From contig CP075494.1 in NCBI GenBank assembly GCA_021613535.1, positions 3,596,001-3,660,000 of the forward strand: a DNA stretch of 64,000 nucleotides, given 5' to 3'. This document shows positions 10,885 through 21,883 of this stretch, in pieces; the first letter of the stretch is position 1, and every line of letters begins with the position of its first letter. A program made the translations under genes and the position numbers. This DNA is from Adineta vaga. Its lineage: Eukaryota > Rotifera. The notes under the pieces are model-generated. The model saw only the letters and a program-made list of their open reading frames with translations, was not told the origin of the DNA and did no database searches.

Positions 10885-12238
10885 TTTCGCTTTTCCTTCC
10901 TTGTAAAATACACATAACTAAATCAACAAAATATTAATTCATATATATCAGCTGGTATGAGCGTAAGGCGATGACGAAAAACGGATCCTAGATGTGAGGG
11001 TGGTCTGTTTTCTTATTTTTCTGCGAATTGACATGTGATTCTACAAAGGGTAAGCAAAACATTTTCCATATTTACAACAATGTTATCTTCAAGAAATTAT
11101 TTAGTAACGTATTCAACAGAAAAAAATTCGAAAAATTTTGAAAGTATGAGATAAGTAGGGGTAGGGCGTGGACAAATGCTAACGATTTTATGGGAGTCAA
11201 ATATTTATTTGCATTCACGCTCAGCCATGTCCATACGGCCATCTATATCTACATCCACTTTGTCACTCTAACCTAAACACTTAATCTTTATTTCAATTCC
11301 GCAGGATTTGACTATTTCAAACGAAATCATGCGATTGAGTTTAGCCTTTTCACAAGTTATAAATGAGATATGTGATGAAAATCTCTTATAAAACAGCGCT
11401 CTCTCATACTAATAAATACAGTAAAAACTCCTATTTATCCTTAGAATATAATAGCATACACATTCTGAATGATTGGATTATAAACCATTGCGCGAAAATA
11501 GTTTCTCCCCAAATACCAAGAACAAAAAAGTTGAAAAATCGTCATCGCCTTACGAAATATTATATCAACAAGTGAATTATTGCTAAATAAAAATATTTGT
11601 ATTTTATAGCCCACAAAAAGTTAGCTTTGTACAACTAGTTCTTATACAAAAAATATCAAAGGTTGATGGGCAGAAAAAAACAATAACTGATTTTTCGTAA
11701 CGCGATGACGCTATAAAAAGAGAAGTTTTGTAGATCGCCACCAAGACGGATAACAAAGTATTAGAAACGAATTGTTTCACACAAAGGTATTTCTCTCAGT
11801 ACAGAGTTCCTTGAGAATAATTAGCTTCGTATCCGTGAACTCGTTCCAATGCATGGGTCTTATAAATTAGAACACCAAATATATGCGCTTTTTGCTACAT
11901 ATTGAAGTGTCACGTTACGCGTACAAACTGACATATATGAATATCCGTAGAATATCGAGATACAAGAATAGTTTCATAAAGACATTACATCAAGATAAAT
12001 CAATCCAATTGTGAATGTATATAATTGTTTTCTGTGATTGAGCATGAAACATTTTTCTACACACTAGATTTAATATATTTTTTTAAGAAAACAAAAACCC
12101 AATATATCAAAATGTCTAATTATCTTCTTTTCGATCTCCATTTTTACATTCAGGTGATTTATCTCGCAGACCCGATTTTTGAAATGGATCCCTATAATAA
12201 AAACAAAAACATCATTGATATCAAAATTAAAATTGTAC
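10885..12238. other. Gene-free stretch
   Basis: No supported gene was found. A long imperfect G-rich/C-rich pair at about 11156-11236 (TAGGGCGTGG ... CATGTCCATAC) may be an old relative of the palindromes. The open frames here show no domain character. Confidence 0.4.
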
Positions 12239-13202
12239 CTACTGCATATTACGTAGACGTAATGTTTTTCTTATATTTAACGGTTCATAATTCTTATGTG
12301 CCTCATAAAAATTATCTTGTGGATGATAACCCAATAATGCACGTGTTGAACTAATATCCATTCGATTCAATGTATTATTCGAGACACCATGTACAATGGC
12401 AAATTTTAGATTAGCTGGTGCATCAATACATTTTTCAAATAATTGAACAGTATCGGGCTGTGATAACCAAGCATCCAGTAATAAAGCGAGCTTTGAGTCA
12501 TCTTTTAAACTTGAATAAGGTTGAAATGCACCTATACGTATTGCAATTGTTGAAAGTCCTTCTTGTTCACCCATGTAACAACCAAGTGCTTCACCAAAAC
12601 ATTTAGTTACACCTAATCAACAAATCAAAAAACATAAAATTCAATTCTTCAAACGTTCAATACCGTAAAGATCTCCTGGATTAACTGGATCAGATGTTTT
12701 AACTTGTGTATCTATAGGATAACCTGATATAGCATGAATCGAACTAGCATAGATCACTCTTTTTACATTTGATTTTTTTGCAGCTAAAAATATATTGTAT
12801 GTTCTATAAAAAAAAATTCTTAACAAAAATTAGATAGTCTTATTCAAATCAATACCCTTCTATATTGTCTTTTAACAATGAACCCCATCTAGCACTTGGA
12901 TCTGGTTGTCCAGCGAGATGCAAAACTGTATCAACACCTTCACATGCTTTCATTAATGTTTCTATTTGATTCAATTCCGCTTCGACAACTTCACCATGTA
13001 GTTTTAATGGTTCAACTTCTTCTAGTGGATTTGAAGGACGCACCTCAAGAAAACAAAATCATAAATAAATTTTAAAAGATGATATACAAACCATTAATCG
13101 AAGGTTATATTTTTGTTTATTTACATTTTTAGCAAAATAACTACCAATTGTACCAGCAGCACCAGTAACAAGAATAAGCCGAGACGACTCTGTCGTTGTC
13201 AT
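12239..13202 (-). CDS. NAD-dependent epimerase/dehydratase-type SDR, uronate-dehydrogenase-like
   Basis: There are four exons: 13092-13202, 12856-13043, 12664-12803 and 12239-12612. Introns are 48-52 bases and the phases agree, giving 270 residues. It is an extended short-chain dehydrogenase with a Rossmann glycine motif GAAGTIG (residues 14-20), an HLAGQ segment, ASS near residues 119-121 and the catalytic YxxxK at Tyr146/Lys150. The YxxxK motif is created only by the third splice. Length (family about 265) and motif context (LYGVTKCFGE) fit bacterial uronate dehydrogenases, which oxidise D-galacturonate/D-glucuronate to the lactone with NAD. An alternative is a related sugar epimerase. The closest relatives I know of are bacterial, so this is a candidate for old horizontal transfer followed by intron gain. 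It is cytosolic, with no signal peptide. Confidence 0.82.
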
Positions 13203-13400
13203 AGTGAAATAGTTAAAAGTAAAGATCTTTAGTTTTTATTTATCTTGTAAAGATAAATAATAGATATTAATGAAATCTTAAAATATCGTTTCGTCTAAAT
13301 AGAAGGAAACACTTTTTGCAGCACGTTCTCACGACCAGCGTTTCTGGTGGAAATCTAAAATAAAATATAGTTTTACACATTGTTTGTAGAAGCATAGTTT

Positions 13401-13412
13401 ACACACCCTCAA
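13401..13412. repeat. Solo C-rich half of a telomere-like palindrome
   Basis: CACACCCTCAAG occurs without a G-rich partner to its left. It lies about 10 bases outside the left end of the transposon at 13423, so the other half may have been lost during that insertion. Confidence 0.45.
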
Positions 13413-13422
13413 GATATGTATT

Positions 13423-14097
13423 TATCTTGATACCCGATATCTGACTTTATCCTGAAAGCTGAGGAACACGAGTTGATTTAGGATAACGATTTAACTGCCG
13501 CAGGAATAAATTCTATATTCTTCGAATGCAAAGATATTAGCTACGTCCTTCACAAATGTGATTAAATTCATGTTCAGAACTTTTTATAAAGGAATTCTAC
13601 ATGATACTTCCAAATTCAAATTTTATATAAATATGTTTAAATTCACGTATTTGGTCCTTACGTTATAACAGAAAATAATGCATGATAATGATAGTACTGA
13701 CGCGTTAATGTAATAATCCATTGTAAAGTATTAGTTCATATATTTGAAATATGCAAAGCGCGTAAAGAAGAAGCAATAAGTGAGGGTGCTCGGTAATCGA
13801 AACAGTATTGCAATGGCACAGGTCTTCCACCGATCGACTACCGAACACAACAAATTTTGCTCTACCTCCGAGAACCCACACGAAGGCATTGACGCGTCGC
13901 ATGAAACTACGTTTTTAAAAACATTCATCGCAACTACTCGGCTGATAAGCGCATTGTCAAACACACGACTCTTCGTGGTTATCTGGACAAATTACAAGTC
14001 ACTACAATAAAGAACATGGTGTAATGAGAGTCCTTTAGATGAAATCAACTCATATTCCTTAGCTTTCAGGATATAGTCAGATACCGGGGTAACGATA
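13423..14097. mobile_element. Non-autonomous DNA transposon with about 55-base terminal inverted repeats
   Basis: The left end (13423-13480) and right end (about 14035-14097) are imperfect inverted copies. Both contain GATATCTGAC/GTCAGATACC, AGCTTTCAGGATA and GAAATCAACTC/GAGTTGATTT in mirrored order. The element is about 675 bases long with no transposase frame inside. No clear target-site duplication was seen. The superfamily cannot be named from the ends. Confidence 0.75.
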
Positions 14098-14357
14098 TGC
14101 ATAGTATAGTTGGTACGCTTCTGTCTGCTGTAGAGGCAATAGTGAACTATGAGAAGTGGATGCCGCATAGGGTAACGTGGTCAGTTGTTTGCTTTTTTAT
14201 GGATACCGGGTGTAACGGGATTATGACATCACTCGCTGCTTTCAACTATTTCTGTTTGTTTTCATACTCATATCATAACTATAATTCGATACCTCAACCT
14301 ATTCTGAAAGTTTCAACGTTATGGAGCAATGATTGATGGCGGCGAAAATCATCAAAA

Positions 14358-14410
14358 TGGGTGAGGATGTTAGATAGATGTAGTACACACACCCATACCC
14401 ATATCCTCAC
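14358..14410. repeat. Telomere-like mini-palindrome (TMP-7) abutting a transposon
   Basis: GGGTGAGGATG is mirrored by CATATCCTCAC, with ACACACACCCATACCC on the inner right arm. It directly touches the terminal repeat of the element at 14411. Confidence 0.7.
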
Positions 14411-15201
14411 GATACACTGTGAAAAAAAGAAGTTTTACCAGACCAAAATAGGTCTCAGATAGAACCTGACTAGAATATTTTGGAACAGAGGTTTCGGTGT
14501 GAAGGTTTAGTAGGAAACTTTTTTTTCTTTAAAAAGAACGTTCCGTACAATAGGTACCGTACAGAACTTTCTCTGCATTGATCTTGCTTTTAGTTTAGTG
14601 AAAGACCCCTTTTATAACGATCATATTACAGGTTCCGCATACAGATCCTTCAGAATACATTTTCCAAGTGTTTCTGTCAAAGATCATCTCGCACCTTCAC
14701 AAAAACTGATTAGTTTTTGGCATCTGGATGGATGCCGGCCATTCAAGTAACACCATTGACATTTATTCTAAACAGTCTAGAAGACAGGATGTACTCTATA
14801 TTGAATAATCACTTATCTAATTACCTGCCGGACTATTGAAAAGTGGACGTTTGCCGATATCAGTATTCATATCTTTCACTGAGCCCTCTCCTTTTGTTAA
14901 ATGAAGCAGTAGCAGCTATCAGTCGTTTGGTAGAAGATAGAATAAACAAATCCCCTGACTCGAAATCGATGGTGGTTCGGTGGACATGTTACAGAACTAT
15001 TAACGGTTTCACGTACCGCATAGAAGGCCTTAAGATAGTTTTTCTTCTCAACTGCAGAACCTTCGCGATCTTATCGAACTCAACATAGTTTGGTAGATCA
15101 GGTGCAAAATGTTTTTCATTTTTCGGAACTTAAAATCATTTGGTAGAAGCATGGAAAACCTTTTTAGATTCGGTAAAATACCAAGGTTTTTCACAGTGTA
15201 T
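14411..15201. mobile_element. Non-autonomous element with 15-base perfect terminal inverted repeats
   Basis: GATACACTGTGAAAA at 14411-14425 recurs inverted at 15187-15201. The inner sequence shows further weak inverted similarity for about 100 bases. The length is about 790 bases and there is no coding capacity. CACTGTGAAAA-type ends are seen in several cut-and-paste families, so the superfamily is left open. Confidence 0.65.
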
Positions 15202-17599
15202 CCTCTCTCACATACCTTAGTTCGCCTAATCTCTTTAGTCGATGAGGTAACATCTGACTGAGGGTGCTTCTATTCGTTTTAACTCGAATATACTATTTGC
15301 GGTGAACGTAATATTTCTTGCTATGTCAATTGTGAAAGATGTTGGTTTGTAAGCTCCCACATTTCCACTGTAAATATATATACGAAGGATAATTTTTTTC
15401 CAAAATTCAACTTGAAGTATAAAAGACCATCGACTTGCTTGTTTTATTCTGCTCTTTTTTTATTTTTGCTTGTTCGCAGAACAATTTCATCACATTTGAT
15501 TTTTTGTCTGTTCTTCACCTAACATACCATTGGAAGGAAGTGTAAACACAGATGCCTGACGACAATATTCCAAGGAAAAAAAATCCTTCCAAGTCACTGC
15601 AAACAAGTAACTCTCATCCGGAGGATTTGCTAACTCTTTTTGAAAGAAAGTTCAGAATGAGTTTCATAAAAAAAAACCCGTTCACGATTATATTTTATGT
15701 CAGAGGTTTCTTAACTAAAAGAAAGCTACGAAGACAACATACACCTTTTAGCGATGTATGTTCCATAAGAATATCATAGGACTGCTTTCTACTTCTGCTT
15801 TTACTTTGGAAAATATTTTCTTGTTTTTTTTAACTTTTTTTCCCAAAAACCAAATTGTCGTCAAATACAATTTTGTAACAAACGCAAAGTAATGGTGTCG
15901 ACAAGACAATATATAAGAGAACGAAAGAAAAGAGGAAAATGAGAATGAGTGAGTACCCAGAAATGTTTATATGTCTCATATGTATGTAACAGGACTCCGC
16001 GTGGAACATTCCATGAGAGGAAAGTAGATAGTGTTTTTTTCTTCAAAATTCTATGAATTTAAGAACTTCCTTTTTTGTGAAAATGATAGATTCTAATGTT
16101 GGTACTTTCAAGATGACGTAACTACATATGCAATCCTTTTCAGTGAAATATGAACTAGAAGAGAGTGTTGAAGTATTTAAGGGCAGAAATTTAGACCCAT
16201 CACCTTCTACACACAGACGTGACCGATCGATACTATGACCTCCTCACAAACGTCACTAAAACCCTCAGATGATTTGCCACTTTTCAACTGATTTTTACGT
16301 AAAAGTCAATATTGACTCTTACCAAAAAGTCATAGGTATACGCTCGAGTTTATTAATAGATAACATCAATAAGCTTACACCTCTGATTACCTAGATCTAG
16401 AAAAAGGCCAGGATGAGGATCATTAGAGGAAGTCGGATGTATTTCACCCAGATGACCTGTGTTAGTTATCAGTCCTTGTTATAGATATTGTCACCAAACT
16501 TTCCATTATGATTGCTCAGGTCTAGAAAATGGTCAAAATGTGGTTGAGATCATTAGGGCAAGGGTCAGCAGGGAGACGTGGGTGAATTTCACCCAAGACT
16601 TCTTTGTGTTATTTCACATTACGAAAGTCATTCTAAGTGTGCTAGTTGGTGAAAAATGTAGAAATTCATTCAAAAATACTATTTCTTTTAATTTGAAGGC
16701 CTCAAATGAACATAATTCAAGTGTCAACAATATGTTACTGACATTAGATTTGAAACCTCTCGCTTGTTTCAGTGTAGTCAACAAAAAGTGAGTGCACTAA
16801 TAGAATCGATCAGTGTGTCTGTCCACCCGTTCGTTTACACGATAGCTCCTGAAAGGCTAATCCGATTATGATGAAATTTTTTACAAAGTATTGTCACATC
16901 AATATCTTGTTGGAATTCGAAGATGTGCCTGATTGGACGAGTCATTGCTAAGATATTTAAAAAGTACTGACATTTCCCTAGGTCTTCTATCTCATACATT
17001 TTTTGCAGTACACATAACTTTCGGATAAAATCTGAAGTTTCCGCATTTAGTTTTGATTGAAAATTATATTATTTCGTAAAAAACATGATAAAAACTGTGT
17101 TATTTGAACATTTACTTGTGTATTCATGTAGAAAACCAGGCATATCTCCGAAGAACACTAGTAACCAAAAATTTTAAAAAGATGTTTTTTTGTGATTCAT
17201 ATTAAATCATAGACGTTCAAATAAAACTACATGAATTTAATATTAAAACTCATCACAATCGCCATGAAAAAACCATAGTAGGACGAATGGATCTCTTATG
17301 CGCCGCCGTCCTTTTTATAGTCCATTTGCTGAGTCATTGTATACGTATTTCATTTTATCATGTTCTTTCATCGCTACGACCTTATGATCGAAAGCTGTTA
17401 TCTTTTTTTGTTATTTTGTACCAATTTGTACGCGTAGGTTTTTTCTTGCTTTCGTATAATTTCTTCATTCGCGGAAATCTGTTCTTTGCATTTCATCATT
17501 AAGTTTTGTTCTTCCATTGCCATATAAGACGTATTTTTCGATGACTCATTTCTATTTTTTATTTCGTTTTTAAGACGAACATATTTATATAACGTTTCT
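15202..17599. other. Gene-free stretch with decayed repeats
   Basis: The stretch contains an imperfect direct duplication (about 16390-16475 and 16510-16610, sharing TCTAGAAAA, GATCATTAG and TTTCACCCA). A repeat-like segment follows at 16797-17060, part of which (17006-17050) recurs near 43.8 kb. The open frames at 15552, 15861, 16459 and 17287 have no protein-like character. Confidence 0.45.
16797..17060 (+). repeat. Decayed dispersed repeat (member 1)
   Basis: The segment has the look of the non-coding tail of a retroelement or transposon (a TGTCTGTCC-type run, then GATGAAATTTTT and TTGTCACATCAAT). Its end, AGTACACATAAC...CTGA(A/G)GTTTCC(G/A)CATTTA at 17007-17050, is matched at 43797-43843. 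Confidence 0.4.
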
Positions 17600-18604
17600 A
17601 TGACTGTTCGAATCGTTTCATACAATTTGTTGGTACCTCTCTATGCTGATCGACCAGAGTTTTACTTCAAATGTCAACCTCAATTTCTTAAAACTGACTA
17701 TCGATGGAATTTAATTCATGCTCAACTAGAAGAAGAAATTACACATCATGAAAATACAGTTATATGTTTACAAGAATTGTCTCTTTCAATGTTACCCAAG
17801 CTCGAATTATTCTTTCGTTCATTGAATTATAGTCTTTTTCATAATCTTTATGGTCAAAGTTGCAGTGATTATATAGGTATAGGTATAGCAATTCCTGTTT
17901 CGACGCAACTCAATTCCATCTCTTTCATTAAAATTGGAGATCATATACAATCAATTAGTAAACATCATGAAAAACAGACAAATGTCTTTACATGGGGATG
18001 GGATTTCTGTCAATCTATTTTAAGTAAATTCATACAACTCGAATCTGATCCGTGGAAAACTGCTATGAATAAAAGTAATACCCTCATCTGTTTACAAATT
18101 GTAATCGATGGTAAACCATTATATGTCGGTACATATCATATGCCTTGTCTTTATAAAGAACCTGATGTAATGGCAATACATTCATCGATAGTAAAAGATT
18201 TAATGTTTCAAATAGCAGCTGGACAAGATTTTATTTTAGCAGGTGATTTCAATCTTAAACCATGGGATACATGTTATCAAGCTTTAACAGAAAAAGGTTA
18301 TATTGATATTAATTATCCAAAATCTAATAATTATAAAATATCTTATCGACCAAATACAGAACAAGTATTAAAAAGTGCTTACCGCGAAAAGAACGGATCA
18401 GAACCTAAGTATACAAATTATTCTGATACAACAAAGTCCTCAAATTTTTGTGCTACTTTGGATTACATATTTTTTTTTGGTCATCTAACAGTAGAAAAAG
18501 TGTTGGAATTACCTGATCATCCTACTGGTGAATCTTATCCAGATGAAACACATCCTTCCGATCATATAATGATTGCAGCAACATTCAGATTATGGGACTT
18601 TTAG
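17600..18604 (+). CDS. Endonuclease/exonuclease/phosphatase (EEP) family enzyme, single exon
   Basis: The 334-residue intact frame is intronless. It carries the full EEP metal-dependent phosphodiesterase signature: Asn9 (SYNLL), Glu59 (CLQE), His180 (GTYHMP), Asp216 and Asn218 (AGDFN), Asp288 (TLDYIF) and the terminal Asp321-His322 (PSDH). The family cleaves phosphodiester or phosphate-ester bonds using Mg2+. Members include CCR4-type deadenylases, 2'-phosphodiesterases, Tdp2 and AP endonucleases. The open C-terminal layout with TLDYIF and SDH is most like the CCR4/nocturnin/angel side, which acts on RNA, but the substrate is not certain. There is no signal peptide, so a cytosolic or nuclear location is expected. 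A second EEP domain is fused into the large gene at 56-60.8 kb. The two share only the motifs. Confidence 0.85.
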   Translation: MTVRIVSYNLLVPLYADRPEFYFKCQPQFLKTDYRWNLIHAQLEEEITHHENTVICLQELSLSMLPKLELFFRSLNYSLFHNLYGQSCSDYIGIGIAIPVSTQLNSISFIKIGDHIQSISKHHEKQTNVFTWGWDFCQSILSKFIQLESDPWKTAMNKSNTLICLQIVIDGKPLYVGTYHMPCLYKEPDVMAIHSSIVKDLMFQIAAGQDFILAGDFNLKPWDTCYQALTEKGYIDINYPKSNNYKISYRPNTEQVLKSAYREKNGSEPKYTNYSDTTKSSNFCATLDYIFFFGHLTVEKVLELPDHPTGESYPDETHPSDHIMIAATFRLWDF

Positions 18605-19444
18605 AAAAATTCATAAAACTCATTTATGCATAGCTGTAACTTACGAATTTTTTTTAAACAATAACTAAAGTTTGATTTTTTTAATTCTTATGACCCTCTC
18701 TATAATCCAGGGAACAACCACTATCATTTAGAAGGTACTATTACCTTGTTTTTGAATGACATTTTCCAAGAAACTCTCTATCCAAAAAATGAAGTTTGCT
18801 TGAAGTATTAAGCATTTTTTACCTCATCCTCAAGAGATCGTACCGCTCACAGTTACGTTCAGCAGTTGCACTTACAGTGAAACTTCTCTATATGAGCCAT
18901 ATATTTCTTTTTCTATTGTTCTTGTTCCGTCAATAAGAAGAATAGATCGTTTGTCCGACGTGAGAAACAAGATCACCGCACATCTATACATCTCTCATTG
19001 TGTACTCAACGATAAGAATATGTTCTCACCCACACCCACCCTTTCTCAATTCACGCGTAAGTGCCATGAGCGTAAATGTCGGTGAATCATGCCGGATATG
19101 CTGAACATCCTTCTGAATACTTATTAAAAAGCTCTTAGCGCAATCCCTAGTAGATTAAAATTGTGAAACACGATAAACCTGTTGGTATCATTGTAACGGA
19201 AATTCACAATGAAAACTTCTTTTTGTATTAATTATAAGATGTATATTTTTTGCGATAGTTTACATAAGTAAATAAATCAAGGATTTTATATCAATATTAT
19301 CTCATTCAAATTAATTTCCTTTTATTTGTTCGGTTTTTGAAAGTATTGTTGTGTCTCACTTGGTTCTATTGACTAGTTGATAATGGAGCTATTTTTTCAT
19401 TTTTAGTTATTATTCTATACATTGATGTTAAAAATTTAACAGCT
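18605..19444. other. Gene-free stretch with unpaired C-rich arms
   Basis: It contains CCTCATCCTCAAG (18823-18834) and CTCACCCACACCCACCC (19024-19042). Both look like right arms of the palindrome family without their G-rich partners. Confidence 0.4.
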
Positions 19445-19715
19445 TAAAGAAGTTTTGACCCTCAATGGTCTCCACAGAGCAGTCCAATCAGCATTAAAAT
19501 ATTCTGAAAGTTTCAGCCGAAAAAAGTGTCCCTTTGTCGAGATACTGTATCATTAAAGAATAATCATCTACTGTAGAGACAACACGTAAAATTTTACTTT
19601 ACTTGAAAATTCAATAATTCGGCAAAAGAGCACTTTTTCCGGCTGAAACTCTCAGAATATTCTAATGCTGATTGGACCTCTCTATGAGAACCATTTCAGG
19701 TCAAAACTCCTTTGT
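19445..19715. mobile_element. Short inverted-repeat element (MITE-like), about 270 bases
   Basis: The left arm (19449-19527) and right arm (19629-19711) are about 78-base inverted copies at roughly 80 percent identity by eye. They share CCAATCAGCATTA/TAATGCTGATTGG, ATATTCTGA/TCAGAATAT and AGTTTTGACC/GGTCAAAACT. The centre is about 100 bases without a gene. It lies downstream of the histidine phosphatase gene. Confidence 0.78.
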
Positions 19716-19947
19716 CCAATATTTTGCTCGATGACAAAAAGAAGGCTAAAAATGTAGTAAAAAGCCTAGAACTCGGCTCCAAAGGTCTAGCGGCTCAAAT
19801 TATCACAGGATTACATTAGTCTTGTGGTCTCCTATCTTTGGCTAAAATATCGACTCAAGAGCGATTTGATAGGTGAGTGCCCTCCCTCGTAAACTTTGGT
19901 CTTGGTTCTGCCGAACAAAGTTTGCAATATGAGTTATAGTTTCGATC

Positions 19948-20793
19948 TCAAACAGAAAATTCTGTTTTTTCATATAATGGCGCATCCTCAGGGAACATCC
20001 AAAAATTTTGTTCACCTTTTGACAAATATGAAGTGAGTCCATTCTTTGACACAGTCCAGTTATCATCCAGCAATTCTAAATGAGTCAAGCTGCAGACGCC
20101 TGCTCGAATCGGAGACATGTCCCATGCAGAAAGATTGTTATTTTCTTGGTTCGTTGCGATTATGACTTCTTTTTTCGTCACCACCTCCTGACTTCGTTCT
20201 TTACTGACTGTTACCAATGTTCTGACACCTTCGATCAATGTTGCTGCATGAGTAACTATTAAAATATTACAGTCAGTTGTGTGAGCATCCAGCGTACATC
20301 GTATGACTTGTTTCAAACGATTACGCAATTGCTGACGAGTTTCTTCTCTCGCTTGTGAATAATAATTGGATTGGAAGACGCTAGCGTAATCGTGATCAAA
20401 ATAATTAACGTTTTGAGAGATTTCGGAGAGTTGATCCAAAGGTTGATATATGTAATTGTCATTCGATATGACGTCGTTAAGGAAATATTCACCATACCCT
20501 AGTTCCAATCGAATTTTTGTAAGTTCATGAGATGATGAAACATTCTTGTTCAGTTCGTTAGCTACTTGTAGTGCGGTTTGAATTGTACGTAAGAATGGTG
20601 ATGTATATATATGAGTTATTCGTGGCTGGAGTTTGGCGACGTACACACCGAGTTCATCTGCCTGTTGAAGACCGTATGGTGATAATGGAGGATTCAAATG
20701 CCATTTCGTCGTTTCTTTCCACTTTTTATCAATAAAATCGATTCGTTCACCGTGTCTAGCAAAATAAATATTTTTCGTCTGTAGCTTTGTCAT
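19948..20793 (-). CDS. Histidine phosphatase superfamily protein (phosphoglycerate-mutase-like)
   Basis: This is an intact 281-residue single-exon frame. The RHG signature (Arg13-His14-Gly15) sits near the N terminus, the second conserved Arg is Arg69 (SPFLRT), a Glu lies in GYGEY (about 102) and the second catalytic His is His182 (VTHAAT). The first His is the phosphate acceptor in this family. The arrangement and length fit the UBASH3/Sts-type and SHB17-like phosphatases rather than true glycolytic mutases. Substrates in those groups range from phosphotyrosine to sugar phosphates, and the sequence does not decide. There is no signal peptide or membrane helix. It follows the EEP gene and is convergent with it, with an inverted-repeat element between them. 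Confidence 0.85.
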   Translation of the reverse strand: MTKLQTKNIYFARHGERIDFIDKKWKETTKWHLNPPLSPYGLQQADELGVYVAKLQPRITHIYTSPFLRTIQTALQVANELNKNVSSSHELTKIRLELGYGEYFLNDVISNDNYIYQPLDQLSEISQNVNYFDHDYASVFQSNYYSQAREETRQQLRNRLKQVIRCTLDAHTTDCNILIVTHAATLIEGVRTLVTVSKERSQEVVTKKEVIIATNQENNNLSAWDMSPIRAGVCSLTHLELLDDNWTVSKNGLTSYLSKGEQNFWMFPEDAPLYEKTEFSV

Positions 20794-21334
20794 TGTGCAC
20801 GCGCATGTGAATGTTGTGTGTGCAATTTCGTTTCTTCTGTAATTTTTTCTTTCTATTTATTGAGTCATCGCGTGATATTGTTGTCGACAATGAAGGAAGT
20901 AGACTTGTTCTTGGTAGCATAAAGATGGTAAATAAAAAGCTCGGTGTTTATTGGTTGCGACAAAAATCAATTTCTGATTTCATTCTGCCATATTCATTGC
21001 ATCGTTTACTAAATTATTACTACGAAGAAATTGCAATAAAATATGGGAGAGTGCTTATCACAAATGTCGTAAGCCATGTAATAGGTGTCGCGTTTTGGTC
21101 GGTGATCATTTTAGACATTACACTATAATCTAGGGATGTGCAGTATCAGCGAAAACACTGGAAAACTGACAGTGTTACAATGCCACTGTCTGTACTGAGA
21201 GCACACTGTACACTAATGTGATGTTCACAGAACCATTGATTTTTGTAATATTATGCATCTTTTATGACTCGAGTTATTCCTGAACTTATCCGACACCTAT
21301 TTTGCGCAAGTAGTTCTGATGATTTCTTTTTAAT

Positions 21335-21360
21335 CTTGAGGATGTGAGGGTGAGGATGAA
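21335..21360. repeat. Solo G-rich arm of the palindrome family
   Basis: CTTGAGGATGTGAGGGTGAG occurs with no C-rich partner within 80 bases. The C-rich end at 21646 (CACCCGCAAG) could be its original partner if about 240 bases were inserted between them. Confidence 0.5.
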
Positions 21361-21593
21361 GAAGATCTTTACTTCGTTGGAGTTCCATTTTAATTACTTT
21401 TAGCTTTCAACATTTGTATAATTTTTATTTCCTGCATTTTTTCTTTCTTCCTCTTCCCATCCATTCACAATGCGCGGCACATATGGCAAAATCGTCAAAG
21501 AGCAACTAGGTCAGGTCCAGTTTTGCCTTTCATGGATTCACTTCTAACAATGTGAGCACAACTTTATTGTTGAAGAATTTAGTGAGATTATAA

Positions 21594-21646
21594 TGGGTAT
21601 GGTTGTAAAATGATTATCACACCCACACCTACAACTACACCCGCAA
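21594..21646. repeat. Telomere-like mini-palindrome (TMP-8)
   Basis: TGGGTATGGTTGTAAAATGA is followed by ATCACACCCACACC, then TACACCCGCAAG. The C-rich arm is strong and the G-rich arm is short. Confidence 0.6.
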
Positions 21647-21883
21647 GTTCAGTTTTTCAAAAATTTTTCTTGCTATTGATTATTTTACACACAGGATAGG
21701 TTTTTTATGAAAAAAAAGATCTGTTAAAGTTTGACCAGAGTTAGTCAAGATCAAAGAGCTTAAATCGGAGGTAGGTGCTTTGAAAGTGTATCAGTAAATA
21801 GTTGGCTCATAGTTCAGAAATAGAATTTTGTACGAGAAAGAGTTAACCGAGTCGGCAGAAGAGTGTTACTTGTAATGAATATA

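Larger units (their letters stand above)
20794..21883. other. Gene-free stretch with one palindrome and one solo arm
   Basis: A 105-codon plus frame (20811-21128) is hydrophobic and has no recognisable domain, so it is not called. The stretch holds a G-rich solo arm at 21335-21360 and the palindrome at 21594-21646. Confidence 0.45.

Noticed and set aside
11156-11236. Long imperfect G-rich/C-rich pair as another palindrome
   Set aside because: The arms match poorly and the loop is over 40 bases, so I left it out of the family list.
13705-14010. Overlapping frames inside the first transposon
   Set aside because: No transposase motifs, and frames on both strands are similarly long. The element looks non-coding.
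15552-15779. 75-codon plus-strand frame
   Set aside because: Lys/Arg-rich without domain, flanked by repeats.
20811-21128. 105-codon plus-strand frame upstream of the phosphatase
   Set aside because: Hydrophobic patches only. No family features, and the Met context is unconvincing.
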